DNA from: an uncultured Flavobacteriaceae bacterium
GTDB lineage: Bacteria; Bacteroidota; Bacteroidia; Flavobacteriales; Flavobacteriaceae
Direction of reading: 5' to 3'
Assembly: GCA_905181625.1 (NCBI GenBank)
Contig: CAJIYJ010000006.1
Location: 1-64,000, forward strand
DNA: 64,000 nucleotides
Shown: in pieces, positions 63,446-64,000 of the stretch
Position numbering within the stretch: position 1 is the stretch's first letter
Layout: each line of letters starts with the position of its first letter
The notes under the pieces: generated by a model
Databases searched by the model: none
What the model saw: only the letters and a program-made list of their open reading frames with translations
What the model was told of the DNA's origin: nothing
Program-made: the position numbers and the translations under genes

Positions 63446-64000
63446 ATGTCATCGTTCAGTAAATCTAAACTACAGTCTTTTTTATTATCTGTTATATTAT
63501 CTATTTTCATTATAATAGCATTTTATTTATTTAGTATATATAATTCTAATATATCAATTTCCTCAACTAAAAACATAGTGAATTTATTGACTTTTATAGT
63601 TCCATTATTTATTCTTTGTTTTTTTATAATTTATTTTTATTTAGAATTTTTTGTTTTAAAAAAAATAAGAAACCTGTACAAAGATTTAATTCCTAATAAA
63701 GAAGATAAAGAAAATATTTTGGTTACAACTAACATGGATGAGCTAGTCTATCAATTAAAGAAGTTTTCAAAAGAAAGTGAAACTGAAATTAAAACAATGC
63801 AACAAAAAGAGAATTTCAGAAGAGATTTCATGGGGAATTTAGCACATGAATTAAAAACCCCCTTGTTTACATCACAAAGTTATTTATTAACCTTAATTGA
63901 CGGCGCTTTAAAAGATGAAAATATTAACTTAAAGTATCTTAAAATTGCAGAAAAATCTATAGAAAGATTAATTTTTATTGTCAAAGATTTAGATTTAATT
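63446..64000 (+). CDS. Sensor histidine kinase, partial (5' end)
   Basis: 185 codons are visible before the window edge. There are two membrane helices (about 12-33 and 49-75) with a very short periplasmic loop of about 15 residues, then a linker with a charged coiled region. The HisKA domain begins at NFRRDFMGNLAHELKTPLFT, with the phosphorylated His134. The layout is like PhoR without a large sensor domain. It follows the response regulator by 4 nt, an evident two-component pair. The catalytic ATPase domain lies beyond the edge. Confidence 0.9.
   Translation, partial: MSSFSKSKLQSFLLSVILSIFIIIAFYLFSIYNSNISISSTKNIVNLLTFIVPLFILCFFIIYFYLEFFVLKKIRNLYKDLIPNKEDKENILVTTNMDELVYQLKKFSKESETEIKTMQQKENFRRDFMGNLAHELKTPLFTSQSYLLTLIDGALKDENINLKYLKIAEKSIERLIFIVKDLDLI

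Overview
This window comes from the chromosome of a member of the Bacteroidota, most likely a marine Flavobacteriia species. The evidence is the strong AT bias, promoters of the TTTG-N19-TAnnTTTG type, few Shine-Dalgarno sites, and families typical of the group: DUF4271 beside hemD, a DUF4296 lipoprotein, a GYDIA-family GHMP kinase beside HMG-CoA reductase, an exonuclease-DnaE fusion, an NagB/PIG-L fusion and a bS16 protein with a long acidic tail. No plasmid, phage or IS gene was seen. One tRNA (Asp, GTC) is present and there is no rRNA.

Left part (1-19350): a small lipid-related group (phytoene-desaturase-like oxidoreductase, DUF3556 membrane protein, acyl-CoA ligase) is followed by a short gene-poor stretch with a 30-residue CDGSH protein and a putative small membrane protein. 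A long minus-strand operon runs rpsP-rimM-rluF-TonB receptor-FAD oxidoreductase-S33 hydrolase-alkaline-phosphatase-type lipoprotein, from a near-perfect promoter at about 12942-12972. Then come dnaE, trxA, tRNA-Asp, the decayed 3' end of a DUF2779 gene, an EEP-family hydrolase and a candidate structured small RNA at 19269-19343.

Middle part (19354-54848): a large catabolic island for a sulfated, probably acetylated and amino-sugar-containing glycan. It has two exported sulfatases, a GH20 hexosaminidase broken by two 1-nt frameshifts, a GH109-type enzyme, a GH2 enzyme, a DUF1080 (3-keto-disaccharide hydrolase family) protein, three further Gfo/Idh/MocA oxidoreductases with twin-arginine N-termini, a hydroxypyruvate-isomerase-like TIM barrel, two FGE-family proteins (only one with the catalytic Cys pair), three esterases, a PSD1-type cytochrome c protein with its DUF1501 partner, a DUF4212/SSS symporter pair, a second SSS symporter, a GHMP sugar kinase with a nucleotidyltransferase, NagB fused to a PIG-L deacetylase domain, CutC and a POT transporter. 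There is no SusC/SusD pair. The layout suggests extracytoplasmic desulfation, deacetylation and oxidation-assisted cleavage, with symporters taking up monomers and acetate. The mevalonate-pathway genes (HMG-CoA reductase, GYDIA kinase) are inserted in this island.

Right part (54857-64000): conserved flavobacterial housekeeping genes: a thioredoxin-like protein, hemD with DUF4271, a polyprenol-phosphate mannosyltransferase, dihydroorotase, a DUF4296 lipoprotein, an epimerase, tyrS, a LuxE-type acyltransferase, and a PhoB-like response regulator followed by its histidine kinase, which runs off the window.
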